Source: Gymnogyps californianus (Eukaryota; Chordata; Aves; Accipitriformes; Cathartidae). Taken from it: a stretch of DNA of 64,000 nt. Positions 34,279 through 47,593 of the stretch are shown piece after piece. Position 1 is the first letter of the stretch; each line of letters opens with the position of its first letter. The notes below the pieces were generated by a model that did no database searches, had not been told where the DNA came from, and saw only the letters and a list, made by a program, of their open reading frames with translations. Both the position numbers and the translations under genes were made by a program. The stretch is taken from NCBI RefSeq assembly GCF_018139145.2, contig NC_059480.1, positions 18,476,428-18,540,427 of the forward strand, read 5' to 3'.

Positions 34279-34597
34279 GTGGAGAGGGAGGTGCTGATCT
34301 CTTCTACCTGGTATCCAGTGATAGGACACATGGGAACGGTTCAAAGCTGCACCAGGAGAAGTTTAGACTGGACATTTGGAAGCATTTCTTTACTGAGAGG
34401 GTGGTCAAACACTGGAACAGGCTTCCTAGAGAGGTGGTTGATGCCCCAAGCCTGTCAGTGTTTAAGAGGCATTTGAACAATGCCCTTAACATGCTTTAAC
34501 TTGGTCAGCCCTGAATTGGTCAGGCAGTTGGACTAGATGATCGTTGTTGGTCCTTTTCAACTGAAATAGTCCTATTCTAGTCTATCTAAGCTCCTAT
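34279..34597 (+). mobile_element. CR1 LINE 3' fragment, plus strand
   Basis: The frame at 34191-34499 includes SSDRTHGNGSKLHQEKFRLD, FFTERVVKHWNRLPREVV and APSLSVFKRHLNNAL, which is the C-terminus of CR1 ORF2. It is followed by TTGGACTAGATGATCGTTG and a degenerate TCCTATTCTAGTCTAT tail typical of the CR1 3' end. It is 5'-truncated, in sense orientation relative to DIS3L2 and clearly immobile. The ORF part is intact over its short length, so this copy appears younger than its neighbour at 32100-32357. Confidence 0.93.
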
Positions 34598-35924
34598 GTC
34601 TGGGTTTCCTGTTGGGAGACCTTTGGTGGTTCCCTCCTCAGCCCCTTCCTTAGGTGCTCTGGTTTGCTTGCAGAGGCGCCCAGCTCTCTCTTTCTGTCTT
34701 GTGAGACTTGGCAGTCTGAATTCTGCCCACAGCCTCAGCCCTGAACAGTCCAAGTTCAGGCAAATGGCAAAGTTGGGGCTTCAGTCAGAGTGTGGTGGCT
34801 GCCGCCAGGGCCAGGAGGGGTGGTGATCTGTGGCACGCAGGAGCGTGGACACAGTTAGGCTACCCAGCTGACTTGTGCTCACGGTGCCTGGGATGTCCTT
34901 CCTCCATCCTCTGCTTTCCCTGGTTCCTGAATAGCTGGTTCATACTTGCTTCTTTAGGACTCTGCCTCCCATGAATGGTCACTTCAGCTGGTAAGGACAA
35001 AATCTTGCTTCCTCGAGGGTTTTCTGATGCTCTAGTGGGTACATGCAGTTCTCTGAACTGTTCTTTCACGGTTGTTGGCATTTGTTAGAGTGGTGAAAAT
35101 CAGGGCTCTGTGTCTCCACTGGCGAGTTGACTCATCTACGTGCTGCTGGCTGGGAAGGCCATCCAGTTGTGTTAGGAGGATCTGCATGGCTGCAGGGTGC
35201 TGCTTTATCTACTGTGTACAAACTGGTACTTTTCTCCATTAGCAGCACCAAGCTGCTTTTACAGAAAATCACACTGTAACACCCAAACTTTGCCCAACAA
35301 CTGGCCATGCCAGAAACCTTGCCTCTAATACAGCCTGAGCCCATGGCTTACAAATGCAATGCTTCGTCTTGATCCAAGTAGCCTTCCACTTGAGTGAAGA
35401 TGGAGCCCTGACCACTGGGACTTGTAATCTCCTTGTGTCGTAGGTGTTTGTATTTTATGGCTAAACTAACTGATACGTTGAATTCTGAACAGTTTAGCTG
35501 GCAAAAATTGATATATTGTACCAAACCTTGCAGCACCAACTGTACAGTATTTTCTCTGCTGATTCTTGTGAATACCTTTGCGTAGATGTAGGTATTTGCA
35601 CAAAGAAAAACAAACTGCTGTTGCAGTCCTGTGATCTGTGAACGTTTTAATTACCATGACGGTAATTCCAGCTCACCAACAGACTACTTATCTTACCTCT
35701 ACTGCTGCACTAGCCATTTATTTTAGGTCCTATTAAAGGTAAAAAGACTAACTGCTCTGCAGATATGCTTGTCCGCTTTAATTAGTCTTCCTTAAGCTGT
35801 GCAAAGAGAAACTGCACTTAATTAGCTTTCTTTAAATTAGGATTGATATACCAGCCTGTATATGTTGATGCTGTCGTTACTGTCTAATAAACTAAGTGCT
35901 CTATTCTGCAATTTTTTTTCCCAG

Positions 35925-35960
35925 GTGGTTGATTTGCAAGATGGCAGACAGAGCCAGCGT
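35925..35960 (+). other. DIS3L2: Possible 36-nt in-frame cassette exon
   Basis: A T8CCCAG acceptor is followed 36 nt later by GTGAGC. The enclosed GTGGTTGATTTG...CAGCGT has no stop in the phase that the flanking exons would impose, and 36 is divisible by three. Inclusion would insert 12 residues between the KRRDLR and KECIFTIDP blocks, immediately before the RNB active site. No such insertion is known to me in the family, so a cryptic pseudo-exon is more likely than a used exon. Confidence 0.15.
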
Positions 35961-38900
35961 GTGAGCTTTGGCTTTAGCAGTGCTCTTGTCGCTGCCTCAG
36001 GGCTAGAGGTGGCTGGGTCAGCGCTCCCAGGCGCTGCCTGGAGCTGGCAGGGTCTGGGCAGTCTGTGTGACACGTGCTTTCCTGACTCTTGCTTGCAGCT
36101 CCATCACGCTCAGTGCAAGCCGTTCCCCTGGTCCTCCAAAACTCTTGCAGGCATTGCCTCGCTCCGGTGCACGAAACCTGTGGCCACGAGGAGGAGGGAG
36201 AAAAGATTTTATTCTTCCATTGACAGAAACTCCATGCCAGACAAGTCCACCTCTGCAAACCTGCATTAAACATATGTTTTGGACAAAGAGGCTCCTGTAA
36301 AAAGTGGAAGTTTCCACACTGAAATGTTTGTTTTCGATCAGTGCTGGGGGTTTCTTAAAGGCACATGTTTATCTCTAGTCCTTTCCAGCATGAAGACCAG
36401 AAAATCTCTTAACTCTCTGTATGTCTCTATCTCCTAAACCAGTTTCCTTTAACTAACCAAGTTGTGTGTATGTTGGAACGAGTGGACTTGGAACATCTCA
36501 TTACTTTTACAAAGTATGTTTTGACAATTTGAAATGAATAAAACAGATTTTTATTAAGTGTAATGACAATGAGAGATGGCTCCTTCGGGGCTTTTAAAGA
36601 AGAGGGAGAGGGGGATGATCAAGCTCCTTAACCCACAAGGTCACCTTGGCAGCCCTCCAGAAGCTGGAGGCAGCTGCCAGTTTGTATTTACCTGTGGTCA
36701 ATGCAAATGTGCATGCATGTAGCCGGGCTATTTGCTTGTACTTAAGCAACGTCTTTGTTAGCAGGTGCATAAAAAGTACTGTTGCCTTGAGGTTTAGTCG
36801 TACAGCCCACTGCAGGTTGGCTTTGTTATCGGTTACGGTCAGAAATGCGGTCTGATCTCTCCGAGATCCCTTGTGCCACAGCCTTTGGGGTATTGTACAG
36901 CCAGATGGTATGGTCAGGGCAGGAATTTGAACGGCTCCTTCCTCTTTGCGGGGCGGACTTGCCACATAGCTGGGAGCAATGTTATTTCTTCACCCAGATG
37001 TTTTTTGTCAGCTGCCTCCAGCGTCCTCCCTGGGGGTTTGTACAGGAGGGGCTGGCGCAGGTGCCAAGGGAGGGACAGCTTGCAGAGCAGCGGGCAGGCT
37101 GCGCTGCCCACACCTAGCCTTTCCTCCCCTTGCTTTTCATTGCCTTGTGCCGATTCTCTCCGGGACAAGCAGCAGCTCTCTGCAGTGTGCTGGAGATAAA
37201 AGGTGATACTGGTAGGGCTGGAGGAAAAGCAGAAGGAGATAGCTGAGAACATGCCTTCCTCGGAGACCTTGCCCTGGAGGTGCACGTGTGCGGGGTGCTG
37301 CCCTCGGGCTCAGCGCTGCAGTCCCATCACTCCTTGGATTGTTTTCTTTCCCACATGCCAGCCCCAGTTCCTATAGCCATCTGAAACTTCTCCAGTAATA
37401 AAAACTGAAAACCAGAAATATAATTCATCACACTTAATAATGTAGTTACTGGTGAGCGGAATTCGCTTAGAAAACTTCAGCGAGGTGTGCTCCTGTGTGC
37501 CAGGATTATCTCACTGCTATGAACTTTGAGCTCTGCTTGCAGATCGGCTTCTCTTGTCCCATTGACTACCTGGCCGTTGACTCTGCAACGCTTCTGCAGA
37601 GTCCTTATGCCAGGGAGTATCATTCCCTGTGTTACTTGCTCAGTGACTTTCTTACCTCACCTTGCAATCTGTGCCCAGAATAAACTGCCTGTGACAAGCT
37701 ACAAGTCCAAGTCCCTTGAGTAGTTCTAAAGGAGAAGCGGATCTGAGCCTGGTGGTAAAACATATCCCAGCTGTGCTGCACGTAGAAATGCTGGTGAGAA
37801 ATGCTAAATCAGTATTTGTCTGGACCCCTCTTCAGCTTTGCATCTGTGAGTTTAAGTATCTCACACGGTGAGCTGTGTCTGTGCCTGCAGTTTGCATGCT
37901 AAGAGGCTGCTCGGAGCCTGGCCAGCGCGTCCCGAAGGGCAGCAGGCTGTGCACAAAGCGCTGCCCAGGGAGGCTGGAGCTGCCCTGCCGGCCCCGCAGG
38001 TTTGGGCTCTCTGAACTGGGGCCACCGCTGACCTCTGCAGTAGATTTGACTGGCCAAATACATCTCAGCAAAGCAGCCCGTTAGTTGCTACCATTGTATA
38101 AATGAGTTCAGAATTTGGCACCCGCGTATTTATGCTCGCTTCTTTCCAGGGCAGACTGCAAATATGCACTTCGTTGAAACCAATCTGCTAATTTTTAAAC
38201 TGCCTGGAGCTACGATTCGCAATGGGTGGCAGATGCTTGTGGTTGCAGGCCCTGAACATCTGGGATAAACTATCTATTCCCCTGATACAGGAACCCACAT
38301 TCTCTTTGAAGAAGCTCTTAAACCTTTTTCTTGCTCACTTGTCAGATAAAGCAAGCTGTTAGTGTCCATTCAGTGCTGTTTGCTCTTTTAAATGAAATAA
38401 AGGAAGATTTACTAGATGTGGCTGGGGGGGAGTCACAGTGCCAGGATGCTGTTGCCGTTATACCCTGTGCGTTAGTGGGACCTGGTGTATCAATACGTGC
38501 AGGTTGGCACACATGCATGCCCCCATACTGCTTGTAGTATAGGTGTCTGTGTATCTGCATATGCACGGCTCCCTAAAGAAAGTTGCACAGTACCTTGAAG
38601 TGGAGGTATCCTGAAATTCCATCCTTAGGTGGAATTTTAAGGAATATATATTTATGGATGTAAGGTTGTTTGCAAGCCTTTAAAAATTGGTTGATTCCTA
38701 GTGCTGGGTAGCTAGGCAGCAACAGATCAAAGTCCTGGTGTAGTTGAAAAGATTTTATATCTTTCAGTGTCACAGTCTCTAATTTGTTTAGATGCGTGCG
38801 AAGGATCAGAAACTAACGTGCATCTGGGGATTAAGGCAGCTTTGCTATCCAATCTGAAAGCTAGCATATTCTAAAAGATTTTCAAAGTCTCGGAAGGCAG

Positions 38901-40497
38901 TGAAGTGCTTTACTGATTTTTATGTCTTTGAAAATCTCTATTTAGTGTGCCTGGTGGAATTGTATAAATACATACTGCCAGCTGTCTGACACCAACAGAC
39001 ACCACCCAGAGCATTTAAGTACTGAAGTGGTAGGCCTGTGAAGATAGAGACATTGCTCTCACTGTGCGAGCACCCATGCAAAAAGACTAAGACTTGCTAA
39101 TTCCACGTGACACTTGCTCCTTTAGAAGTTCGCTGTAATTTTTCCCCTCCCACCCCAGGAGTATACCGGTGGTTATGCTGTAAGAAAAATAATATGTGTT
39201 TTCATTATACATCTCTAGAAGGGAGTTGCTATCATGATATGCGTTTTTCTGTGGCAAAGAGAAAAGAAGAAAAGAAGCGGTCTGATCTCTTCCTTGGCAG
39301 CCTCAGCCTATACCATTGTGCTTGGGGATCTTTTAACTAGGGAGGGGCGGAACTTACTCTGAAGGTTAAGATGAAAGCAAAATAAACCAGCAAACCCATT
39401 CCTTTACTGTCTTCACTGCTCTTCAGCTCCAGTCCCGCATTCCACACATTGCTTGGGTGAACCCTGCTGTAGTCCAGGGGCCCTGGGCAAGAAGTTGCTG
39501 TAGGGCAGCCCAGGATGAAGGGAGGCCCTGAAGCAGGAGTTTAGGAAGTTTTATTTGTTGAATGCTTCAGGTTTTGGGTCTTGCTGGTGCCAGGCTCTGC
39601 TCTATTAAAACATGATTCCTGAGTCAGATGCTCTATTTTGTCTCATCTACGTGGCCCTAGAGCACATCTGTGGTCCATCTTGGTATGTTCCCGCTGTTTC
39701 TGCCACCCACCGCTATGGCACATACGTATGTAAGCCTTCCAGGGCAGGGCTGCATATTCCAGGTACCACCTAGTACAGCATATGTGAAAGGGCGTTCAGC
39801 TTTTCCTAAGCACCAAGTTGATTTGCTAGATCTAATTAGCTGATTTGGAGTTCTTTCTTTCTGTAACTTTCATAGTGTTTCCTGTTGAACCTGCTTTTCC
39901 CTTTGGTGCGTAATAGGCAATGTGGATGTTATAAAGTACTGCACCTCTTGGGTGTCTTTATTGAGAGCAAAACTCTCAGTCAATTTTGTTACCATTCAGC
40001 TTGGTTTGTAAATGTTTCACTGCCTCTGCTCTTTGCTAGCTGTGCTCGTGGAGTTTCAGATGCTGCGATATCTACTTTTATGCATTGGGTTGGTGGTTAT
40101 TTGTGTTCCATTTAGCTTTGCAATTAGGAACAATCTATTTTTACTCTAGCTGCAAGGCATCAAGACTTTTTCCTGCTTGTTTCTTTGGAGTGAACTTGAT
40201 GGGCTAAATTGTTTAGTTTTTGTGGAGGAAAATCAGTAATGAGATGAAAGCTGTTAAGAGCAAGCAGTTAAACCAAAAAGAAAAATGAAAGAAAACCCAA
40301 GGAGATTCACTTGTCTAAAACCGTTTGGGTTTTTTTAGATTAGATTTAGACTTTCAGATTAGATTGGAAGATGTTTCAACAGAGTCTTCTGAAAACATGG
40401 TTGTTGTTGTCTGGGTGTCTCTGATGGTCTCTGTGTTTTGATATGTTCTTCATGACTGGAAGATAAATTTTCCTTTTCTTCTTTTCTCCTTGGATAG

Positions 40498-40577
40498 GAA
40501 AGAATGCATTTTCACCATCGACCCATCAACTGCCAAAGATCTTGATGATGCTTTGTCCTGTAAACAACTCCCTGACG
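40498..40577 (+). CDS. DIS3L2: DIS3L2 exon, RNB catalytic aspartates
   Basis: This 80-nt exon runs from acceptor TTGGATAG to donor GACG|GTATGA. Its first base completes the Arg codon from the previous exon, and it leaves one base (G) of a Gly codon. The translation is [20 protein letters not shown] followed by CKQLPD. The D-P-S-T-A-(K/R)-D-L-D-D-A-L motif is the signature of the RNB domain. Its aspartates coordinate the magnesium ions for hydrolytic, processive 3'-to-5' RNA cleavage. One of them corresponds to the residue changed to Asn in catalytically dead DIS3L2. All acidic positions are intact, so the gene should encode an active nuclease. The only notable change from human is Lys for Arg in the motif. 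It is the smallest of the six clear exons and lies between the two largest introns. Confidence 0.98.
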
Positions 40578-41302
40578 GTATGAGATATATTTTACAAAAT
40601 ACTTCTCAGTGTTTATAGTCAGCCGTTGACACGTTCGTATATATAATTTGTCATGAAGTATTCTTTACCAAATATGAGTAGAGTAATAAACTAGTTTTTC
40701 TCTTGTTGTTTTAATTGCCTGTTTTCAGAAATCACAGAGCAGATATCTTCAAGCTGCACTCTGAAGTAGTCTTCGTGTCAGGAAATGCAGAACCATAGTG
40801 TTTTGCATAATCAGAGCTGTAATTTGATTTGAGCAGATCTCAGCTGTCTCCTGTCATTACGGGAGTTACAGCTGAATAGCTAATATGCCACTCTTGCAGA
40901 CTGAAGTCTACTGAAACTTTGACCTTGAATACGCAGTCCCTGGATAAAGGAATCCAGTTTTTTGAAGGTCACTGGCTGAATTGCTTTTTGGTGTTTATGG
41001 GATGCTGGGAATTGTCAGATGAGCAGAGTGTGCCTTATAAGTTGTGTAATTCTTCTCGTTACCTTTTAAGCTTTCTGTTCTGCCTTATTTGTACTTTTAG
41101 TATGCCGTAAGCCAACAGAACAGAAAGTAAAGCTCCAGAAGCCAAATCTTGATGATTCTGACTTAAGGAACTTCCCTCTTGTAAGGTTCCTTTGCCATCC
41201 AAGTTCTGCTCATTTAGTTTGATGAAATCCAGTAACAGGCTTGGTTAGAAATATTGCATGATTTGATTAGCCTATCTACCACTAATAAAGAAGATGAAGT
41301 GA

Positions 41303-41324
41303 TTTTTTTTGTGTGTGTGTGTTT
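41303..41324. repeat. T-run plus GT microsatellite
   Basis: Eight Ts are followed by (GT)5-6. It is a simple sequence repeat in the intron. Confidence 0.85.
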
Positions 41325-44300
41325 AGTTTTTGTTGCTCTTGTTAGTCATCGCAGTATGATGATATCAAAGACATCATTCCCTTTTTTTGGGTTGATTTCG
41401 TTCTGTGCAATGTGGCCAATGAATTGTCATGTCATTTAGACCGAGGTACAGAATAGTATTACAGGGCTATAAAACTGATAAAAAAATCAGAGATGAAAGA
41501 AAATTTGAGGCCAATAAAATTAATTATACTGTATCATAGCAGTTTTGAGGCAAGATTAAGGAAAAATTGCTGTTCTATTTCACAGAAAATTTAAACAGTC
41601 TTCTTGAGAGATCATAAGCTGAACTCTGTTCTCCATCTTTCCACTTTGTCATCTGAATTACTGTAGATTTATGACAGCGTTGTGATCCCACAGCCCCTCA
41701 GATCTAAGGTGCTGAAACTCCGGCTTCTGAGCCTTTACTGCTCACATAGTGCATGGGTTTTAGATGCTGCAGTAAACCATTCACGGAGGTGGTTTGTGGT
41801 GCATACATCTGCATTTTTCTCTTATCAATAGGCCATTTGGAGAAAGCGTTCAAGGAAAATATCTGTTTGAACAAGAATTCTTCTTTCCCAGAAAGTCTGC
41901 AAAGCCATTGCAGGGCTGTCAGTCATGCTTGGGACTTGTTGATACATCTTCTGATGAGGGATGTGGCCGCACTTTGAAGTCTGCCTTGCCTCTCCAACCC
42001 CAACTGCAGAAAATGCTGTATGACGCCTCATGCTTCAATCTATAAGGAAGGAGATGTACCAGTGCAGAAGGGATCCTCTCCTTGTAAGGTCCAGCCAAGA
42101 GGGTTCTAGGTGTTACTGGGATGTTACTTGATTGCGGGAGCTCTGTAGCATGACTGCTAAAAATCCCCTTGTGATGCAGAGGTGGGTGGCTGCAGTGCTG
42201 CCCCATGCCCTGATCAAGCCTCTTTAGAACAAGTCCTTCTCATGCAATCTGACTGAGAAAAAAAACAAATAGAAATTTTTTTAAAAGTTGCCTTCTGAGT
42301 GGAATTCATTCATATGCTTTGCCAGTCTTCCCTGCTTTGTCGCTTTTTGCTCTTCTCTGTACAGGCATGAGGCAGAGGGAGCTGCCTGCATATGGGGGAG
42401 AAAGAAAACACTGAAGTCCTCTTGGCCTGATTATTTCTGACTCATCCTTCTCCCAGGGGCTGTGTCAGGCCTGTGCTGGCTTCCTGGAGCCTCCAGATGA
42501 AGGTTTTCCCCTGCCCTTCCCTGATCTTCTATGAAGGCTAAGGAATATGTGAAAGGATCATGTCAAAGCCATGCTTTCAGGGATTGTCTTTACCTGTATA
42601 TAACACAGGAGCAGGCACAGTTCTCTCTCCCAGGAATATCCTGTTATTTCAAAGGTGATCTCTGATGCACTTACCAGAGTGGACAGAGGATGCTTCTGCA
42701 GTCAAAGATAATACTTCCTTTTCCCTGGAAAACCAAGCAGTTAGGAAAGAAAGGTAAAATGGATCAGACTGCAGGGTCACTCTGCATAGAGGAGGTTTGC
42801 AAAGCTCAGTTTTTCAAATGAAACAAAAGTGGAAGATGCAGGAACCTTTCTCCTCTTTCAGTTCCCCCAAATAAACTTCACCAGTGTGAAGTGTTTTAGA
42901 AGAGACATGAAGAAACCAGGAAGAGTAGGGGACAGGGCACGACTGTCTTCCTGAGAGTAAAAGTAAAGATTTGCTTGGCTTGTATCCAAAATTTATAGGA
43001 TGGGAAATCCAGTGTGGATTTAGTGCTTTCAAAAGTTTCATGTCCTTCTCAGGATCATTGAGCACACTTTCCTTTCCTCCAGATGAGCCTCAGAGGAGAA
43101 AATCCAAGAGGCAGATGAGTGAATGCACCCGCTGGTGGCTGTCCCAGCCCGAAGGCCTTTGTTCACCCCCATGTATCATTTTCCATGAACCATTAAGTGG
43201 GAGCCTGCTCGCAGCAGCCCTTTGTGTGCCAGATCTCTGCCTTTTGGATGGAGCTGTGCATCCTCCAATGGACTTGTTCCACCCTGGACTCCTCCCAATG
43301 AGAAGATGCTCTGAGCTGGAGCCTTCTTTAAAAGCGATCTTATCTGTGCCTGTCCTGGGCATTGTGCACTTTGCTTCTCCTTTCAGCCTCTGATCCGCCA
43401 TGAGAGTGGTGCCCAAGCTCCATCACAGCACTGCCTCAGCCTTAGGCCAAGGAAAGTCACCCCCTGGAAAAGCCAGTTTTGATGCTGATGAATATCCCAG
43501 GGACCAGGGTTTAAACTGGTGTGGAAAGAACCGCCTTGGAAATACCCTTTCTTTTATTTTGAAATCTGTGGTGTTTATTCTGAGGAGACCTTGTGGCTCA
43601 GAGGGAAGTACAGACAGGAAACCAGGTTCTGATGGTCTTTGGTGCAGTTATGATCAGTTAGGGAAGGAGCTGAGGAGCTGAGTAGGAGCGAGCGGCATAA
43701 AAAGACTGCAGGAAACCCCTCTGCATCCTTTGAGCAGGCATGGCGGCTGGCTGGCCTGCTCAGCGAGGGTCCCCAAGTGGGCAGAGGAAGGAAATGTCAG
43801 CATTGTATCTGTGCTGCAATGTTTGTTTAAAATATGAGATATCTCTGAAGCAGAGATGTCCAGTCTGGTAGCTGGAATCATCTCTGTTTTTAAGGCTCCT
43901 GATGTCATGCAAGGAGATGCTTGCAGAATCTTTTTAGTGAAGATGAGTAATAAAAGCAACTAAGAACCATACTGATGGACTCTTGTCCATTATCCTCCTA
44001 ATGTGCTGCTGTTTGGGGCACAAACTTGATCCAGCATTTCATGAACCTTTTGCTCTGCCAACTATGGTTCAGTATTGAAATGCTGAATTCTAAGGGTTAA
44101 ATTTTTCCAATACTTCCCGATCTGAAGAACCCAATCAAAACATTATTTTGTGAGCCTCCTATAAGGGACATCTGTTTCACATGCAGTTGGCAATATAAGC
44201 TATATCCTGTGCCCCTTTCTAAGGTGTAACCTCAGAGATACAGCTGCAGAGCTTGTTGCCCAAGAGACAGGATGCTAGATCCTCAACTAGGGTATGAGCA

Positions 44301-47300
44301 TCACATAGTCTCTGTTCCTAGCAGAAGATAACAGAAATGTGTGTATTTATATTACCTGGCATATGTACTCTTCATTACAGTCCTTGTCTTGCATCCTGAT
44401 GGGGAATTAGCATTTAGCAATAGTTCCATCAACCTGTTCCTGGGTGGGACTGGGCTCTGTCTAGCTGGGGAGACTCTTCTCTTCAGCTTCCACCACTGGG
44501 GACTTCAGCCTTCAGACCTGTCCTTTGCAGTTGGCAGGAAACATCCATCCATCTTGTATCACAAGTTCCTGGGACATTTTCTTGCATGCGAATTGAATCT
44601 CTGTGGATTCGTTACTTTTTTGGCCCACTGCGAGCTGATAGTCTTACTCAGTGATTTTCAGCCTGTGGTCTGCTGACTACTATAGCACTATGTAGATTAC
44701 TATTATAGGCCCATGAAATGTGGCTGGCAAAAACAGGGGTATAAATCCATCAGCATATGTGAAATTTTTTTAAGATATCTGTACTATGACTTAAAATTTT
44801 TCAGGAATTTGCAAGTTTAGAAAGGTCCAAAACCAGTGCTGGGAGTCCTTTGGGTTCACTTCTTTGTGTTCACTTGCTTGCAAAGCTACGGCCATTCCCA
44901 GCTCTTCGGTGTTAAGGAGAGCCCCTATGGGAACCTCAATCTTGTGCTTAATAGAGCCTCTTGATATGTTTTGGAGGTACCCTGAGGATTTTTGGCTTTA
45001 AAAGTTGCTATGCTAGCTGCAATTATTATGAGAAAGAGTTGATTTAGAGGTTAAGAGCTTATCCAGGGCTGGCAAGGCTGCATCTCTCATGAGGGCAAAG
45101 TTGTGTTAAGAGTTAACACAGCTTTTATTCCAAATGTAAACGTGGTTACAAGAAATTATTATTTTTTCCATCTTTTTTGCCCATATGTAAAACACTTTAA
45201 AAAAAAAAAAACAAACCACCAAAAAACACCAACATGAGCAAACCACATATCTGGCATCCTCATGATGTCAGGAGATCTCCAAAAATCAACAGAGAATGCA
45301 GAACCCAATTCAGAAAATGTCTCTCTGTTGGTGTATAGCACCCGTAATAACTACAAGAAAAAAGAAACCACTCATTGCCTGTACTTCTTCTATCAGACAG
45401 CTAAATCAGTGCATTTCAGAAGATTTTGAAGAATGAAATTGTCTTTGTCCTCAAGCATTCATTGCTAATTTATTCAAGACTGTGACAGTTTCTTTGCCTT
45501 GAAGGATCTTAGGCAACAAGCAGAGAGATAAGGGGACTGTTTTTGCACCTTTGCTTAGTTTTAAAACTTCTCAGTGTAACCCTTATCAGTTCCAGTCGCT
45601 GGATGGAGGACTCACCCATGCTATGCCCTCAGTAAAAGACGGAAAGGAATTTTTTTCAGAAGTAGTCCACAAATCTATCACGAAGAACTACCCAGTAGCA
45701 GAGTGTCACTAGCTAAGGAAGCATGGGATGGTTGTGGGAATAGCTGTATTTTTAATGGAACTCACAGTAGGATATTGCAGCAGTTGGAAGCTTTTCAGGG
45801 ATATATGTCTTAAGTGGGCCAGTCTGGTTTTGAGAGAATTTTTTATTGGAGTCTGCTTTTGATTAACGGTCGTGCTCCTCGTTATTGTTTAATGATAGCA
45901 GTAGGGAGGTAAGCTTGCTGTTCACATTTGTGAGTGTATATTTTAAAAGAGATCAGCTCCAATAAAGAAGGAAAATATGGTTATTTATGTAACAGCTTCA
46001 GAAATATGAACAAACTGTACTCAATTTAGATGACTCAGCATAATCTCAGAGTAAAAGATGGATCTGGACTGCACCTAGTTTCTACAGCCTTTGTAGAGCT
46101 CTTTCAGGGTAGCTTGAGGTTTTAAGTTCATTTCAGTCGATGCTCTTTTGTGATCCTTTCTGCACATCTTCTGGCAAATTACTGCAGCCAGGAGCATACA
46201 ACAGAGCCCTTCTCGGTTCATATGGATGTCGCAGACTTTCACAGAAAACAACCGTAGTGCTTTCAAGCCTGAATGTTTTCACCCAGGGTGCAGACATTTA
46301 AAGATTTATTCTGATCTCATCGTGTAAGAGCACGACAGGTGACCTGCGTGTCCCAGTGGCACCAGGCAAGTTTCCCACACTTGCTAAACCTCTTCTGGGA
46401 ATTATCTGTAAGTGATGTTTGTATTTCTGGTAATGTATACGACTGATGCAGTTGTGTTTGAAAGCTGCTTACTGGTAGGAACAAAAATTAAATTTGACAA
46501 ATTTCAAGGCAGACAATTCCATCTAGTGAAATGTCAGGCCGTGGTGGGAAAGGATGCAGCAGAAATGATTGGGGTGCATTTCTGAGGGGTTTTCTTACCT
46601 GTGTGCAGGTCTTTTGATGGTGATTTCAAAGCAGGACTTTGAGCCATGCTGACAGAGCTGCTGTACATCTTTTTGTGTGTATATTGATGACTAACATGGT
46701 TCTCACTGTTGTTCTTTCATTCCTGTATCCCTACAATCTTTCACAAAGTAATTCAAGTTTCAGTAATTTAAATCTTATTCTAGGAGGAATTGTGGTACTG
46801 CAGAATAGAAATATATTCTACAGGCTGCTTGCCCTGGTTTTTATGTCCTTAGTGACATCGGTTGTCTGCATGTTGGAGCGAGGTCATATATAGACACATT
46901 CATTGACTCTTCCCAGTGTTTAGCTGATGACCTAAGCAAATGAGACTTCTGCAGTGTGCTGCTCGCTGGTTTTTCCCTTCCCTTTAAATCCGTTCAACCT
47001 GTTGGTGAATTTAAATCAAACATACCTAAGGGGAATGGGATAAAAACCTCAAACACATTGTGTTTTTATAAGAGTCATGAAAATGGGGTATAAGCAAAGG
47101 AGAGAGCTTCTCATAGTGACCCAAATCTGGGAAGAGTGCAGCATGACCTTTCTCCTTAGCAGACACCAGTCAATCCACTGTGGGCTGCAGTTTTCAGAAA
47201 CAAATCTGCAGAGAGTGCGGACTTACATCTCTGTTCAAGGAGCCTATTTCACACATTTTGGTAAAACCAACCAATGTTTTGCCAAATGCTGGTAAAATTA

Positions 47301-47573
47301 TCCCTTGTCTACTGCAGGCCTACAGACACTGGGGCTGCTTTTCTTAGACCTCGTCGACACCTTAGTAGACATCCCCTAGTGTGTGAGCTCCAGTTTCTTG
47401 TGCTTGTAAAACACCTGTAGAGCCCTGGTAGCCCCAAGACATTCTCTGACATCTCAGGTGACTGCCGGGTCTTCCTCTCCTTCCATCCTTGTTCTTTCCT
47501 GAAGTAGGTTGCAAACACTTGGGTTGTTTTAATTTTGCAAAGTTGTGTGCACTTGTATTTTGCTTTTCCTCTC

Positions 47574-47593
47574 GCTAAATATTGCTAAATATT
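47574..47593. repeat. Tandem duplication, two 10-bp units
   Basis: The unit GCTAAATATT is repeated exactly twice in tandem. No function is evident. Confidence 0.85.

Larger units (their letters stand above)
24562..40497 (+). other. DIS3L2: DIS3L2 intron, about 15.9 kb
   Basis: This intron runs from donor GTAACG to acceptor TCCTTGGATAG. It carries all three recognised LINE fragments in the window: minus-strand CR1 at about 28867-29705, an old CR1/L3-like 3' end at about 32100-32357, and plus-strand CR1 at about 34279-34597. A strong acceptor followed by a donor 36 nt later at 35925-35960 is reported as a possible cassette exon. The rest, including the long open frame near 35862-36269, shows nothing recognisable. 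Confidence 0.88.

Noticed and set aside
34191..34499. 102-codon plus-strand open frame as a possible gene
   Set aside because: The translation is the C-terminal part of CR1 ORF2 followed by the CR1 3' end, so it is a LINE fragment.
35862..36269. 135-codon plus-strand open frame
   Set aside because: It has no recognisable domain, several overlapping open frames on both strands and low stop density from local GC content; there is no sign of a start context or homologue.
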